From positions 42,895,203 through 42,959,202 of the forward strand of contig JAJEKV010000002.1 in NCBI GenBank assembly GCA_021234155.1: a stretch of DNA of 64,000 bases, given 5' to 3'. A model generated the notes under the pieces. The model saw only the letters and a program-made list of their open reading frames with translations, did no database searches and was not told where the DNA came from. Source of the DNA: Isoetes taiwanensis. Lineage: Eukaryota; Streptophyta; Lycopodiopsida; Isoetales; Isoetaceae. Shown here piece by piece: positions 22,269 to 34,780 of the stretch (position 1 is its first letter; the number at the start of each line of letters is the position of its first letter). The position numbers and the translations under genes were made by a program.

Positions 22269-22724
22269 GGTTCCTCAAGACAGGAGGAGTTTCTCCCTCT
22301 TCCCTCGCGCAAGCCTAGAATACCTTCTTCTTTAACCACGGCGCATATCTCGTCCTCTACACCTTGGAGGACTTTTGATACAGTGGCAAGGTTACAGGTG
22401 TTTGTTTTTCTGAGTGGCTATGCAAAGGTGTGTCATCTCCAGCCACCTCACTTCGTGTCTTAGAGGCCATTGCCACCATGATGGACAATAATAAGAAAGA
22501 AGTTGCATCCTATCTTCCGTAATTGTAGGCCAAGCAGGACTCCATGGATATCCTATTACCACCAGCTGAAATTTTTTATGAGGCTCAAGAGTGCATGTCA
22601 ACCTTTGACCGCTTTGGGTCCCCTGTAGTGCAGATCAGTCGTGAGACTCACCTCGTCATATGGAGCAATTAGTTGCATGCTCTGTTATTTATTATTTCAC
22701 TGACCCCTTTTTGGATTTGAAGTG

Positions 22725-22795
22725 GATGGGTTCATCTACACAAATTAGGGCTTCCCGTGGACGTAAAAAATCATCTTATCTTATCTTATCTTATC
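22725..22795 (+). repeat. Possible LINE 3' tail, (ATCTT)4
   Basis: CCCGTGGACGTAAAAAATCA followed by four ATCTT units (22773-22792) resembles the tails of the LINE ends at 51.3 and 56.2 kb (CTCCGTGGACGTTAAAAAAT, then ATTCT units). No 3' hairpin is visible upstream here, so the relation is tentative. Confidence 0.4.
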
Positions 22796-25700
22796 AATCT
22801 ATCAAGCTCGTGGCCAAAGATCAACGTTGTTTTCTCCTGATGTTTGAATCTCTTGAAACGATGGCTCAACTCATAGAATGAGGTGTTGATCCTATATGGA
22901 AATATTTCTTGTTGTATCAATGGTATGTTTCTGGCTCTTTTCCAGGAAGGCCAGATGCCTTACTTGCCCCATTCTGGATTGCTATTGAAGACTTTCCTCC
23001 AAAGTTTCAGGATTCTGAGTTCATTTCTGCTATTGCTAATGAGATTGGACTTCACTTGCGACATGCTATAACCAATGGCATTCTTAAAAATTGTGTAGCA
23101 CGAACCATTCATCGTGATCTGCCTCATATAATTGTTGTTCAGTGGGCCCATGTTCTTTCCCTTTAAGCTATGATTGTTAAATGGCCCCGAGCTGCTCCCT
23201 GAGGCCCCTCTCTTTTCTAAATATCGTAAGTCTTACCAGCAAGCTCTGTCAATTACCTCTGCTGCAAATCCTGCTCCTAGCTCTGCTCCTCCTTCAATGG
23301 ATGCCTCTCCTCCCCCTGTGACTTCCTCTACATCTATTCCAGCCACTGGTCCCACGCCTCTGCTGCTGGATCAACAGAGGCAAATGCTGGATGAGATTCA
23401 AAGGTCGCAAGAGCAAGTCGAAGAGGCTTGTGGGCAGTACATGGATATTGATCGTCATGGTGCCCACCCTCCACCCAAGCATCCACTTGCTCTTCGTTAA
23501 CCTCGAAAGTTAGCTAAGGGTTCTAACATTTTTGTTTTTCAGCTCTCCCCAGCACTTGCACTACGTGATTCTGCTCCTCCTGTTGCATATGGTCGCTTTG
23601 CTCCACTTCAGTGGGCTGATTTGGCTGAAGATAATATTGCCTTGCCACAGGCCCAGGATACATCTTCAAATTCTCCTGAGATACCAGTAGTCACATCTGA
23701 TTTGACTCCATTACAAGTCCAATGCGGTTAGAGACATATCTCCTTTTACTTATCTAGTATGGAGTAAGTACATTGTGTCGCAGGCTCATGTTCCAGCAGC
23801 ATCCTCTTGTGCTTACACAACTAGATGAGAAATATTTATTTTATACATATTCTTATTGATTAATAAACTTTTTGTTCGTCCTTCAAAGAAAAAAAAAAAA
23901 AAAGGGAACCAAACTATCCTAGACAACAATCTTACTAATTCCTCAAACTACCTTGGTCAATCCCTTAGCAGCCTTATCATTCTATACAGTGACCGAGCTA
24001 GTCAAAGACAGAGCATCTAAATCGTGGTCTCAAAGTAACCTTACTTAAAACTTAAATCATTTTTGAACAAAAGGAACTTTTGAAACAAACCATGCATCTA
24101 TACTTTGCATGTCAATGCATGTCGACTAAATAAACACCACAATAACCCTAAGTTCATTATGGATATGTTATAATTGATTTACAACCATGTAGTTTAAAGT
24201 CCACACCTCACAAGGTTTAATAAGGGACGCGCCAGATTAATGATAGAATCTAGCATGCTTTGTCTTACCATCCATGAACCAGAGGCCATTTGAAGATATA
24301 TATGCTTTGGATATAAATAGATCAAGATTGGCAAGAACTTCTATTACTTCTAGTAAAATTTCATGCTGGTTTACACTAATCTAACTGCATTGTGCAAAAA
24401 AAAAGGAATTCAAGATCGGTTGCAGAAAAGCAGAAAAAGCAGAAACAGACCAAGATTCATCAAATTCAAACCAAGAGAAGAGAAATAGAGGATTCAAACT
24501 GAAAGAAAATAGAGCTGTCGGAGAAAACATTACCTTGATCACTGTTGCATCTTCACAAACAGTGTTATCTATCATTATCCTGGAGTTACAGAACAAAGCG
24601 GATGTTTTAACCCTCCAAAAATAGGAGAAATGAAAGAACAAGAGGAAATATATTTTGTGCTAACTTGGAAGGATCGATCCTCAATTTCAAGATCTCATAA
24701 TCAAGATCGAAGTAAGGAAAGCCTCGATCGGCTTGGTGGAGTTAAGGAGGAGCGAATGATTTAGGAAGATGGAGATAAATGGGATGAAGTGGACTCCAAA
24801 TCCAAGGGATAAAATCCCATAATCAAATCCGACATGCCATATTTAGAACATTGGAAGCAAACAAGCGGATTCTAGGCAATGCAAATGCCGAAGCCAATGC
24901 CAACGCCTTTGTCACAAGAAAAATAAAGAAAAATTTCATCCCCCATAGCTGACGTGGGTGTAGAAAGGAAGTAAGTTTGGGTGACATGGTATACTCGTGG
25001 CATACACGTGGCATAGCTAGAATTGCAGCAAAGTGTGCACCTCGGGTTAGGCAACCCTGCTAAAAATCCCTTCCCCACACACACATGCACCTTGCAATGC
25101 GCGTGCTGGCCATCTTGGCAATGCACAAGGCGTCAGCGAGCTCCCGGTTGTAGGTTATGTTCATTATGCTGGAAATTGCGCCATCGACCTCTATTGCATG
25201 ACCAAAACATTTTGGAATACAACATGCGAACTTGGCAGTGGAGTGATGATGCTTGTATCTAAGGAGCTACTCCGGGTCCTTGATCATTTGGCAGAGGAGC
25301 TCGAGGCGTCCAAGAAAGCCTCCTTGCAAGCATAAGATGACATGCTAGTTGATCCCTAGGCATTTTGTTCATTTTCCCTTTGCTGCATGCAAAAGCACAC
25401 CATGGCTGGCAAAAAGGAAAAAACAAAAAAAGAGAACCATTAATTCAACTTTGAAAGAACTGTATAATCAAAGCAAAGACAACACAAAAACTTAACTCAA
25501 ACAATGGCCAATGGCACAACAACTCCTAGTTGCTCAATGAAGTTTGAAGCAGAATGGGAACGCGAACGAGAATTGCCCCCCTTCTTATATAGGCCTCCAG
25601 ATTTCTTTGAAGTGATTGCTAAGGATTTTCTTATTGAGGCAATTATTAGGCCTATGATCCTTGGCATATGACAATTGAAGCCGAAGGCCTCTAATCCAAG

Positions 25701-26769
25701 CCCAGAACATCGACTAGATCCAGTTCCTGAGCAATTAGGTTTGGATTATAGTTAACCTGACCTTTTGTGGAGGTACAAGAGAAGGTTGGTCGGTAAAGAC
25801 CGCCACGTGTGGAACAATGGGGCATGCACGAAGGGAGGGCCTCGCAAACTGGGTTCATGCGAGGCCGCGGTAGCAAGGCCCTATGCCCCATGCTACCAGC
25901 TAATCACCATGACTCAAATCATCCTGGCATGGTAGGTGGCCCCATGTGCCACACTAGTAGGGAAGGGGGTAGTTCAGAGAGGGGGCTCGTGGCCCCCCAG
26001 GTGAACGCAATAGTCTGAATCTTGTTCCAATTGGCTAAAGTTTCAGTCTTGTTTTGTCAATTGGCCACTTAACACTAGAGTTGTTACTGGAACTATTCTG
26101 GATTCATCCGCCAGAATTGGTCCAGTATACCCTCTGCCACTTAAACCAGATATCTAACAAGAGAAATTTCTAATTCATAAGGTACCACCAATCTTCACTC
26201 GTTTCTTCGTAGCCATAGAGAATTTCATGACCAATAGATTTACTGATATGTTGTGGTGATTGCCCAAACCTTATAGAATTTTGCAGTTTTTATGTCAGGC
26301 CGGAACTATATTAAAGGTCCAAGTGTTTCTAAAATTGAAAGTAATTGATGTTTTACGATAAAACATGTCGATTTGCATATTTTCATGTTTTGCTGCTATT
26401 AGATGACATTGTATAAAGTTATCAAATCATATTTAGCTCAAAAAAGCTGTTTGAGGTCGTGAATTGTTTTTCCTTTACTATAACAAGTTTTGACGTAAGA
26501 CTTGTGGCCAAGTTGTTAACTCTAAGAGCTATAATCCAATAATTTTTTGAAGTGTTAATAAGTCGTGTTGATCTCAATTTTCATGAACGAAGATTCGACA
26601 CAGAATCCAGGACAAAAATAGAACTAAAATGGTTATATGCATTCCATATATTCTACTTATATTTACATAATAAAGAATTTTATCAACTTAAATATGGTGA
26701 ATAACTATGTATTCTTTATATTTAGAAGTGGTTGCCAGTACACAAAATTGGAGTTTAGTTAAGGAAATA

Positions 26770-27260
26770 GTACAAATAACTCATCTTTTATGATATGCAA
26801 TATTTTTTTTATGAATGTGACCCTTCCTTGGCAATATAGACCTTGAATTTTATGTTAAAAGTAACACATTATATAGAAGATTTGATTTAAAATAGAAATG
26901 GATCACTTCTAATTTGTACTTAGGCTTGCCATATTTTAAAGCAAGATAACATTCTTTTTCAACTCATGATTGACGAAACATGTGATAGAAGTTCAAAATA
27001 TATTTTGTATCATCTTAGTGCAAAAGACACAATGAAATCTTATTTTTTACTATTATAAACTTAGGACACGTGTTTGCTACTTAGGGTTCCTGTTTTAGGT
27101 ATAATAATAGTAACCTTAGCTTGTCTTTCATGATAGACTATAATTTTTATGGATTTAAGTTTCATTGGCAATACAGATCTCTAATTTGATGTTAGAAATA
27201 GCATACTACTATATGTAAGACTTGAATATAAATAGGCATGGACCATTATAGTCCACAATT
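26770..27260. repeat. Diverged direct duplication, period about 350 bp
   Basis: About 26785-26915 and 27125-27250 share the same word order: TTTTATGATA/TTTCATGATA, TTGGCAATATAGACC/TTGGCAATACAGATC, TTTTATGTTA/TTTGATGTTA, and AAATAGAAATGGATCA/AAATAGGCATGGACCA. Old and AT-rich, so only moderately certain. Confidence 0.5.
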
Positions 27261-28109
27261 AGACGAATTGGGTATAGAAGTAAATCTCTCTAAGTATCAT
27301 TACCAATTCTATTTATTATTCATTTGTCATTTATACAATAATATGGTGATTTTCTACCATCTCTAACATAATTTTTGGAAGGGTGAGTGGAGATTCATAT
27401 AGGTTCAATTTGCTTGTGCTTCAACATTACCATTAAATAAGGCAATTCTAGCAACCAACTAATTTTTTTTAAATAGAATACTATACATGGAATTTATGTA
27501 TTCTTAAGGTGAGTTTAAAACCAATTAAGATGAGGATGTTCTGGCTTTTTGAATGATCCTAAGCCATGTGGAGCAGCAATAGGAAACTGAAGTAGCAGTC
27601 TACCTTTATTTTTCATAGTTATAGCTTTTCATATTTGTTCTTAATTTTTTTGTACTTGAGAAGTTTGAAAATACAAGTTTTGAGTTCCATTCAACGCATA
27701 GATTTATGAAATCCATGGAATGTGTAATCTGATAGATAACTTAGAATGGACACTAGACAGTTTACTCTAAACCTCAAGATCATGAGCATTAATTATTTTT
27801 AATGAAAGGGGTAGTTCATGAGGTGCTTATATCCCACAATTGAAACTGCAATCGATTAATATGAGGGAGTTCTTAATTTTAAAAAGAAGGTGGACCAGTA
27901 ATGGTCTCAGGAAAACAAATCTTTCTTGATTTCTTGTGAACAAATATTGTGCTTTTTTCCGTGTTTGTTTTTAGAGTGATTCCATATCACGACAACCTTT
28001 CATAATATGATTTTTTGAAGGATGACTTTGAATCATTTTACTCTATATAGACATAAGTTATCAATTACTTATAAATGAAAAAATAAAAGAAAATCAAAAC
28101 TTTGTCATT

Positions 28110-28272
28110 AAGGCTGTGACGACCATACGGATATTCGTATGATATGAAAATTATAGTCGTATATACAAAAGATGGTCATCACATGGATGCAAAAAAGTAG
28201 CTACACAAGACAGGGTTTGAACTCCAACCTTTCAATTACGAGTTACACACCTTTGCCAAGTGCGCTACAATA
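28110..28272 (-). mobile_element. tRNA-derived SINE or tRNA relic
   Basis: Minus strand TAGCGCACTTGG (A box) and GGAGTTCAAACCC (B box) are correctly spaced, with an anticodon-loop-like CTCGTAA between. The sequence continues past the tRNA part into a body that ends in an inverted CATACGGATATTCGTATG, which suggests a SINE rather than a plain tRNA. Confidence 0.5.
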
Positions 28273-28789
28273 TTTGTTAAAGTTATTTTCTCATATCTTT
28301 CTCATATGCGGGGCTATTTCCAAGAGTTTCTAGAATATTCTAGAACCTATATGCATGCGGCATCTTCCAATTTGCTTTTTCAGTCCTCTATCTCTGCTAA
28401 ATATTGAAAGTATGCATCAAAATCATCGTCAAATAGTGGCAAGGCATGTCCATCTTTAAAGAATTGTTCCACAAGTTTTGGGTGGGAATTCCGCATTACG
28501 GAAATGATGTTTTAAGTCAATTCATTTTTCATGTTGGCAAGCCAGTATGACCTTGTCCTTTTTAAAGGAAAAAAATTATGTATGCTCTGTGATTGTGCTA
28601 CATATTCTAAACGAGATGGACCCCGGACAACTCGATCATTGGATCCCTCCATCCTACGGCCCATATCGTATGTTAGGGCCTCTTAGCACCTCTCGTTTCA
28701 AATATGGTGATTTATGACTGGGGAGCCTATGATTTTGAAATATGGAATACAGGTTCGCCTAAGATTTTGGAAGATGAAATACGGAGAAT

Positions 28790-28806
28790 GAGATTGATAA
28801 TCAATA
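28790..28806. repeat. Left target-site duplication of LINE copy A
   Basis: GAGATTGATAATCAATA, identical to 35273-35289. Confidence 0.95.
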
Positions 28807-29267
28807 GAGCTTACAGGAGACTAGCACAAGAGGCGAGAGGATGACTGGGCGCTCGACCTGGCGCCTTGGGAACAGCGCCAGGGTGCTCGATGGATGAGGC
28901 ACCTCTGCTATTCTCCAGAGCTTAACCCCAGGCCTAAACCTGTCACCTCAAGCTAATTTCATTATTAGTCTGTGGGTTACAGAAGCTAGAAGCAGTAAAA
29001 TTACAATAGGACTCTTCAGATTTAGATCTTGTAGTGATACAGACGTGTTGTGTGTGATCTCCTTTTCGGAGGAGGGGAAACTTCTCATTCGCGACCTTAG
29101 TTCTTCTGATTTTCTTGAAACGGTGGTGAGAAACCACAGATTCTTGAAAAATTTGCTGGTTTTGGAGTCGGAACCTCAAGTCATCAAGCTGTGTTGCAGT
29201 ATTTTCCATCTCCAGACTCGCCAAGAACTTTGCTTGAGTCCCGGAATTGAGCTTCTTGTCCTACAAA

Positions 29268-31242
29268 ATGAGGCCTAAGAAAACTGTTCTCAAAGGCGAA
29301 TCCTCACGCCAAAACAGGTGGGAAGATGAGGAAGATCACAAAACTTTGGACCAAGACAATAAAGACTGGAAGATCATTCTCACTCTGGAGAAAGAAGACG
29401 ACCCGGCATGGAAAAAAATGAAAGAGCTTACAGTATCTTTCGATATCATCAGGGATCAACAGAAAGCAGCAGCTGAATGTATGGGAATCAAGAATGAAGG
29501 CCTTATTGCTGCATGTCAAGAGGAAATCAAGGTTAGAAAAACAATACGCTGAGGGGAAAGCTGGGGACCGAGATCTTGTCTGGAACATGATCAAGAAGAT
29601 CCAGGAGTTAGACCTTCTCCTTTACCAGATGATTAGAGTTAAAGCGGGACATTCCAAGGAAGATTGCTGCAGTCTGAAAAATCAAGCCTTCAAGAAGAGT
29701 ATGACCGAACTGTTGCAAACAACTAAAGATTTAGCAGAAGATCTGGAATTGTTGGGGTGGAATTCTAAGGCCTCTTTTCGCCTGGTACGGGTCTGGGAGG
29801 CAGCAGATGACCATGAAATCATAAAGTTTAAGGAAAAATTTAAGGATGACCTTTCTCTCCTGGCTGCTGCTGAACTTAAGAATATTGAGGTGAAGCACGA
29901 TACTGTCATGCATGAGCTCACTCCTACAGAAGACTGCACTATTTGTGATTCAAATGGCTACTTCAATCCTCGTGATGCTGCTCAGTGTGGATGTCCGAAT
30001 TGCCAAAAGATTGTAAACCTCAACTTGGACAAGCAGTCAACAAAGATCTCAGACATCAGGCTCAAGTCAAGAATTCCTACCCTGGGCAAATATGATAAAA
30101 TCAATGGTACGCTTCCCTCTTTCAAAAATGTTCTTCTTAATTCTTCTATAAGGAAGTGTCCTATGGGTAATATAGAGGGTAAGGAATTTGTTAAGGGCTC
30201 AGTTGTTGACCTTCATGCTATCCATGATAAAGAGGCCTTTGTGAAATACTCTTCCCATGGTATTCTGGTTCATTTTCCCAAAAACTGTCCTCAGATTTAT
30301 GAAGTTAAAGGCTGGATCAACATAAACATTCCTATTCTTTCTATCTTAAAGATGGATTCCAGAACCTTCCAAATCATTTGCAGGGATAGCAACCATATGA
30401 AGTACATTCTGACCAGAAAGATCTCTTCTATTGCTAATTGTCCTGCCTATATTATGAAATGGAATCCTCTTTATATTCCAGGAAACTTCTCTACCATTGC
30501 TACCACAACTTGGGTTTCTTGTCCGAATTTGCCTCCTTTGTTTTGGACAAATAATCACCTTAAGGCAATTGGTGAGTGTTTGGGGGAAATAATTCATATA
30601 TCCATCCCCCAAACTGATTTTCCTTCCATATGTATTATGAAGGAGATCAATTCCAACTGGGAGAATTTTATTGGTTCAAGAATTGATGAGGACACCTTCC
30701 TGGATATCAAGATCAGTTATTCTAAAACCCCTATTATTGAGCCTAAAAAGGATAATCTGAATTCCAAAGGGAAAGATCCTATGTACCAAACTCAAGGAAG
30801 GAAGGAATGGGTCCCTAAAAAGGATCTGAAAAAAGAACACACTCTTGAGAAAGGGGAATGTAGCAAGGAGAATGATAAAGAGGTGAAGGTAATTGTACCA
30901 GCCCAACTTTGCATACCCTGGAAAGATCAGAAGAGTAATAACAAGATTGGCAGCAATGTGATCATTGAAGAAATTATTGAAGATATTGACATCTCTGATT
31001 CAAACAAGAATCAAGATCCAAATATCCATAATGATGATCCCTATGATAGTGATAACTCGGGCTTATCTGAGCAGGCTTATTTAGAATATATTATTGACAA
31101 AGACCTGCAGATGGAAGAAATGCTTAATCCCTGGCAAATTGTTTCATATCACAGAAAAAAGAAAAATAGCAGAAATCAAACCCCTGAGCCATCGAGGAGG
31201 AGCTCAAGGAAATCTAAAAAAACTGATTTCTATGGATATTAA
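29268..31242 (+). pseudogene. LINE copy A ORF1 (nucleic-acid-binding protein), one frameshift
   Basis: Starts MRPKKTVLKGESSRQNRWED at 29268; a shift at about 29530 moves it to the frame that runs to TAA at 31240-31242. The protein has a helical N-terminal third (KKIQELDLLLYQMIRVKAGH), a Cys motif EDCTICDSNGYFNPRDAAQC followed by GCPNC (29932-30005), a DUF4283-like region (FQIICRDSNHMKYILTRKIS, CPNLPPLFWTNNHLKAIGEC) and an acidic/basic tail ending RRSSRKSKKTDFYGY. ORF1 proteins coat LINE RNA and act as chaperones during target-primed reverse transcription. The last 11 bases overlap ORF2. Confidence 0.82.
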
Positions 31243-34200
31243 TCTTAGATGTGTGTCCTGGAATCTCCAAGGAATCAATTCTAATGTTAAAAGAGATAGA
31301 TTAAAGGTTTGTCTTTCTACTATAAAAGCTGACATGTTTTTCTTTCAGGAACATAAGCTTCATGATGATGATTTCGAAAAATTAATTTCCTTTGCTTTGC
31401 CATCTAATTTTAAGGTTTGGGCTCAAAAAGTTTGCTTTTGTTAATATTTATGCTCAACATCAGCCTAGTGAAAGGAGCTCCATGTGGAATTGCATTAGGA
31501 ACAGTTTGGATAGGATCCCCTATGAAAATTGCATCATGGCAGGTGACTTTAACATGGTCACTCATGATTTTATGAGAAGCATCAACTACAGACCTCTTAC
31601 TAATCAAGAGGCTAACTCTTGGAATCATCTTCTTTCCAGCCATGATCTAAAGCTTGCTAGAACTCAGCCCAATTCCTATAGTTGGTCCAACCATAGAGCT
31701 AATGATCCCATTCTTTGTTTGCATGATAGATTCTATGTGAGTGAGCATTTTTGGCATAGCTGTGATAGAGTCTCTAATCTTAATGGCTTTACCATTTCTG
31801 ATCATTTCCCCCAGCTCATTCAAATCAATGGTAACCCCAATATCACCAAAAGGAATTCTTTCTTTAAGTTGAATGTTTTCTTGCTCTAGCATGAAAGTTT
31901 TCTTCAAGACTTCGAGCTGACTTATAACAGCATCCCCAAGCCCACTTCTCAATTGGGATGGATGAATTGGTGGGTTCAGACCTCCAAAAGTATCAAGAGC
32001 TGGCTTAAGAATTGGGGTAAGCAGATTCACATCCAAGGCAAGAAGTATCTTGAAGACCTTAGAGCTGAGCTTCAGTCCTGTCCTCAAGAGCAACAAGATG
32101 ATATCAAACTGAAAATTGAAAAGGAGGAAATTAAGATTGCTAAGGGTTGGCAGCTTAAGGCCAAAATCAAGGAGCTCAAGGAAGATGAAAGATCCAATTC
32201 CAAGTATTTCTTTATCAAGGCTAAAAGCAAAACAAGAAGAAATCACATTTATAGTATTCAAGCTGAGGGTATGACTGTTTCTGAGGACATTGACCTCAAA
32301 AAGGCTGCTACCAATCATTTTATTAAGATTATGGGTACTAATCATGATTTCTCTGAAGCTGAAATGGATGAGTTCATTCACATGCAAAATGTTATTCAAG
32401 ATCAACACAATGTCACATTGAAAGCTCCTTTTACCAAAGAGGAACTCTTCACAAGTGTCTCAGGTATGGAAAATGGTAAGACACCAGGGCCAGATGGCCT
32501 TCCTGCTGAATTTTTTTAAAAAACTTGGGGTATTATTGGTTCTGACATTACTAATCTGTGCAATGAGTTTCTGATGCTTAGATCTATGGACTGCAGAATC
32601 AATACCAGTCTCATTACCCTTATCCCCAAGATAGAGGAGCCAACTACCTTTTCTGATTACAGGCCTATTTCCCTCACCAATGTGGTTTATAAGATCAGTT
32701 CTGCTACCATTGCCTCCAGATTGAAGCAGATCCGTAACATGGTCATTTCCAACAATCAATCAGCCTATCTCAATGATAGATTTATCTTGGACAATGTAGT
32801 GATGCCCAACATTGGTATGAATTGGGCTAAGGAAACCAAGCAAAACATTGGCCTGCTCAAACTAGATATCACCAAAGCTTTTGATACTGTATCTTGGAGA
32901 TTCTTGATCAAATGCTGTCATAAGATGGATTTCTCTCATGATGTAACCAGCATGTTTTTGGCCATTCTAAAGAATTCAAGATCATCTGTCCTAATCAATG
33001 GTGAGTGCAGACCTTTCTTCGAGATTAAAAGAGGGGTGAAACAAGGCTGTCCATTGGCTCCTTTCCTCTTCCTCATAGTTATGGAAGCTTTAAGCAGTGC
33101 TCTTAAGAAATCCGAAAATGATGGCAAAATTAAAGGCTTGAAGCTCCCAGATGAACAGGTATTTCTTAATGCTCATTTTGCAGATGACACTTTCCTATTT
33201 ATCAAAATGGAGGAGGCCTCAATCACCAATGCTCACGAGCTGCTTCATAAGTTTGGCAACACTTCTGGATGTAAGATCAACCCTACCAAATCAAAGTTGA
33301 TGGCATATAATCAGGTAACAGGGCAGCAGAATTCTGCTCATAATCTCGGCTGTGAGTATATATCTCCCATTACTAAATCTAAGATTCTAGGCATTCCTTT
33401 TGCTTTGAGAAGTAATGCTAGTGAGCTTTGGGGGGATATCATTGAGAAATTCAATAGGAAAGCTGATCTGTTAAATAGTAAGTTTCTCTCCAAAAATGGT
33501 AGAGCTATCTTGGCTAATTCTGTTATTTCTGCCTCTCATGTTTATTAATCCTCCATTCTTCTTGCTCCTAAAAAAGTTACCTCCAAACTTCAGAGTATTC
33601 TAGGCAGATTTATAGCTAGTGGGGGTTCTAGAAGAACCTGGATTCCTGTAGCTATGAAGGAGTGTCTGAAAATCAAGAAAAATGGCGGTTTGAGTATTAT
33701 TGACATTGAAAAACAGAGTATGGCCCTGGCAGCCAAACATATTTATAGAGCTGGTTTCAACAAGATCAATCATCCAGTGTCTTGTCTTATTAGACATTAC
33801 TTATTTAGATGCAAACCCTTTGGCTGGAGAAATGTTAAGATGCAGTTGCCAGAGAGTCTCTTCTTTGATTTCAAGGTTCCAAATAATATCCCAGGTATCA
33901 TAAAAAAAATGGACCAAGGCTTGGAAGATTGGCTGCAAGATGTATAGCTGGAAGGAAGGGCTGTCTAAAGATCAATCTATTTTCTGGAACCCTTCTCTTA
34001 TTCTTAATAATCCTAACATGTGCTTGGCTATGAATTTTCCTATTCAATGCAGAAAATGGTCAGACAGAGGTATTACTCATATCTCTCACCTTTTTAATGA
34101 TCTGGGGCTAATTGAGTTTCATGATTCTGTTCTGGCTGACTTGGACGAGGAAAATGAGATGCTATATAATGTTATTAAGGTTTGCTTAAGTCATGGTACT

Positions 34201-34757
34201 TGGCACAATGAAGATATCCAATGGCATTATAAAGGGAAAATCCTTTATAAAGTTAGTCTGATCTATAAGTTCCTCACAAGAGGTTACACCATCTCCTTAC
34301 ATTTAAAGTGGGATATATCTGCAGACAGGTGTTCAGCCAATCTGAGATTCATGTGGAACTCCCCAATTAACCCTAGGATTAAATCCTTTATTTGGCAACT
34401 ATGGCATAAAGCTCTGGCCACTAATTCCAAGAGATTCAGATTGAATATGGCTCCTCTAATCTGTGTGAAAGATGTTTGCAGGAGCAGGAAGATGAAGATC
34501 ACCTTTTTAGAAAATGCCTTTGGTTAGAATGGGTTCTTGAGCTGGCAGCTACTGAGTTTAACATTCCACACCTTTCTGAAACTGCCTTGGTGGATATTAT
34601 ATTTCCTTACCAACCCAGAGATTGGAGAATTTATATCCTCCTTTGGAGGATGCGGAAGGCTAGGAACTCTCTCATCTTTAAAGAAGAGATTGTTTGGCCT
34701 AAGGCTGTCATTGAACAGTCGAAATTTGATATAAAATGGATTAATGAAGTATTTAGG
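31232..34757 (+). pseudogene. LINE copy A ORF2: endonuclease, reverse transcriptase, zf-RVT region
   Basis: Starts at ATG 31232 with MDINLRCVSWNLQGINSNVK. Endonuclease pieces: QEHKLHDDDFEKL, AGDFNMVTHDF, ISDHFPQL; the segment between about 31425 and 31427 is deleted relative to copy B. Reverse transcriptase: LIPKIEEPTTFSDYRPISLT, DITKAFDTVSW, GVKQGCPLAPFLF, and the catalytic HFADDTFLF. After a TAA at 33546-33548 the frame stays open (SSILLAPKKVTSKLQSILGR) into the region with MWNSPINPRIKSFIWQLWHK and a degraded zinc motif. Other lesions: TAG at about 31888, a shift at about 32517, shifts near 33915 and 34460. It would nick DNA and copy the RNA at the target. Confidence 0.9.
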
Positions 34758-34780
34758 TAAGTTACACACTTCTTTTTTGC

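Larger units (their letters stand above)
22071..23903 (+). pseudogene. LINE ORF1-like (DUF4283-type) retro-remnant with poly(A)
   Basis: Broken plus-strand frames read in order: a Pro/Ser-rich leader with three PPTHVGS-type repeats (22107-22275), then FVFLSGYAKV, then YVSGSFPGRPDALLAPFWIA, DFPPKFQDSEFISAIANEIG and VARTIHRDLPHIIVVQW (22909-23166). The order hydrophobic-W...LP/FPP...F...IAN.IG...AR....DL is that of DUF4283 in plant LINE ORF1 and zinc-knuckle proteins. A Pro/Ser-rich tail follows (to about 23500). The unit ends in AATAAACTTT and A15 (23889-23903), consistent with retroposition. Stops and shifts throughout. Confidence 0.5.
23904..28789. other. Long AT-rich stretch without a recognised gene
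   Basis: No frame longer than about 85 codons and none with a family motif. A TATA-like CTTCTTATATAGGCCTCC near 25583 could be an LTR or gene promoter but has no partner. The right part (26-28.7 kb) is very AT-rich and includes a diverged duplication and a tRNA-like sequence. Just before 28790 the words GGTTCGCCTAAGATTTTGGA match the SINE-like body at 36.53 kb. Confidence 0.5.

Noticed and set aside
33546-33548. U-to-C RNA editing as the cure for the shared LINE stop
   Set aside because: Such editing is known from organellar transcripts of some plants; nothing supports it for a nuclear LINE.
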